A DNA stretch of 64,000 nucleotides from Salminus brasiliensis (lineage: Eukaryota > Chordata > Actinopteri > Characiformes > Bryconidae), in NCBI RefSeq assembly GCF_030463535.1, contig NC_132896.1, forward strand, positions 20,379,709 to 20,443,708, written 5' to 3'. This document shows positions 62,691 through 64,000 of the stretch, piece by piece (positions within the stretch are counted from its first letter, which is position 1; each line of letters starts with the position of its first letter). Under the pieces are notes generated by a model. That model was not told the origin of the DNA. It was given only the letters and a program-made list of their open reading frames with translations, and searched no databases. The position numbers were made by a program, and so were the translations under genes.

Positions 62691-64000
62691 AGTACACAGT
62701 AAGCAGATTTTGGGAAAGTTTGTGGAGCGTGGTGCGAGAGAGTCTAATGGTGGTGTGAATGGTGGTGTTTGTACAAATGCCTGCAGTTTTTTGTCCTTAT
62801 GCAGGCAAAACTACAGATGTGTAAATTAAGCAGAAATTACAGCTTATGGCAGTTTATATGTCACGTAACTCCATGTCCTATTTTGTAGTAGCATGTAGTG
62901 CCAAAAACAGAGAGAGAGAGGGAAATAAACTACATCAATAAGTGCAATATCACTCGTTGTTTGTCTGGTATTCAGTTTTGTACACAATGTCATCAGTCCT
63001 GCATTACTTACCCATGCAAATTGTTACATTTTCTTTTGTCAATTTTCTTTTAAAGGCAAAATCGATTTCTAACCATTCTGATGAAGCTAACTTTGTTGAG
63101 CTATGAAAAACAAAAAGGCTGTGAGGATTTCATCAGAAATCCGATTGCCCAAAATTCCCCTACAAGGTTATGTTCATCCAATGTTGAGGAACTTGAACTC
63201 TAGACATTTAGCACTTTTTCTCATTAGAGTAAGCATTGACAATGCTGAGTCCTAGCACAGGGCAACACGCCATCTTCGAAGCTATGCAATGATTCTCGCT
63301 TACATTTCATTATTGGTGTTACACAGACTGTTATGGGGCAGATGTCAACAGCATGTAGCGTGTGCAGCATGTAGCGTGTGCAGTCTGCAGAGAGCAACAC
63401 TGCCAGAAGGGTGCAGTGCAAGCTGCTTCATTGGCTCTGTTAAACAGCTCTAAGAAATATGCACATATCACACACTGCATGCAGATTCTCAGTGTTACAG
63501 TGCAGTCTCCAGAGGACTGGCAAATTTATCTGAGCCATGGTTTACATACACAATATATCCCGTTAGAAAGGTTTCTACAGCAGAACTGTGGGTGCTATTT
63601 GATCTTTAGGTGGGCATATGTGGAAGCTTCAGAACACTAATCTGTAGAGTGCAAAGGCGACATGTTCAAACACAAACCATTACTGCGCAAACAAGACCAC
63701 AAACAAGCCATAAATACAGTACAGGAAATATTTCACAAGAACTAAGTTCACAGTTTCAACACCACTGGCTGGCCTCACCTTGACTAACAGACATGTGTAC
63801 AGTTCAATAGCTCACAACGATGCACATTTTAAATGGCACCGAAAATATCCATACACAGGTTTTTCATCACTTATAGTACATTAAGTTAAACATCCTCTGA
63901 AATTCGTTATGGTATGTGGAGGTGTGGGGCATAGGGAGGTGGGGTTGAGACTATTCAGTGCTCTGTCTGCATTACTTGAAGCCATCATCACCTAGAGCCA
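62691..64000. other. Non-coding stretch to window end
   Basis: No exon, RNA gene or clear repeat was recognised. A short direct repeat GCATGTAGCGTGTGCAG occurs twice at about 63353-63381. Confidence 0.35.

Overview
The window is vertebrate nuclear DNA, almost certainly from a teleost fish. It has one split gene with long introns and AT-rich intergenic DNA. It carries many short, decayed DNA transposons (Tc1-like, hAT-like and piggyBac-like) of kinds common in fishes. Several of the repeat types seem typical of otophysan fishes (catfishes and characins), but that narrower placement is from memory and is inference. There are no prokaryotic features.

The only protein-coding gene I can fully support is SH3TC2 on the plus strand (28033-40831). 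I rebuilt it as 18 coding exons whose GT/AG junctions and phases all agree. The joined CDS is 4302 nt (1433 codons plus stop). It encodes two SH3-like domains followed by a long array of tetratricopeptide repeats. Many segments resemble human SH3TC2 more than its paralogue SH3TC1. Exon 1 is very short and is the least certain; it would begin Met-Gly, which fits the N-myristoylation known for SH3TC2.

At about 11.9-12.4 kb is a CpG-rich block with a perfect cAMP-response element. On the minus strand it ends in a consensus splice donor. This looks like the promoter and first exon of a divergent gene running off the left edge. From vertebrate gene order the best guess is ablim3, the head-to-head neighbour of SH3TC2, but no LIM-domain exon is visible here.

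Layout: 1-11.9 kb, transposon relics, a heptamer minisatellite and a long palindrome, probably inside or beside intron 1 of the leftward gene. 11.9-12.4 kb, CpG-rich promoter. 13.15-21.04 kb, a 7.9-kb minisatellite of a 23-bp unit with higher-order duplication, lying between the two promoters. 21-28 kb, intergenic DNA with transposons. 28-41 kb, SH3TC2. 41-64 kb, gene-poor DNA with nested Tc1/MITE insertions and a 118-bp-arm inverted duplication.

I found no new gene system. The most unusual items are structural: the very large 23-bp array in the divergent promoter interval, and two near-perfect palindromes with tiny loops. One palindrome carries a 13-bp direct repeat that points to a fold-back template-switch origin.
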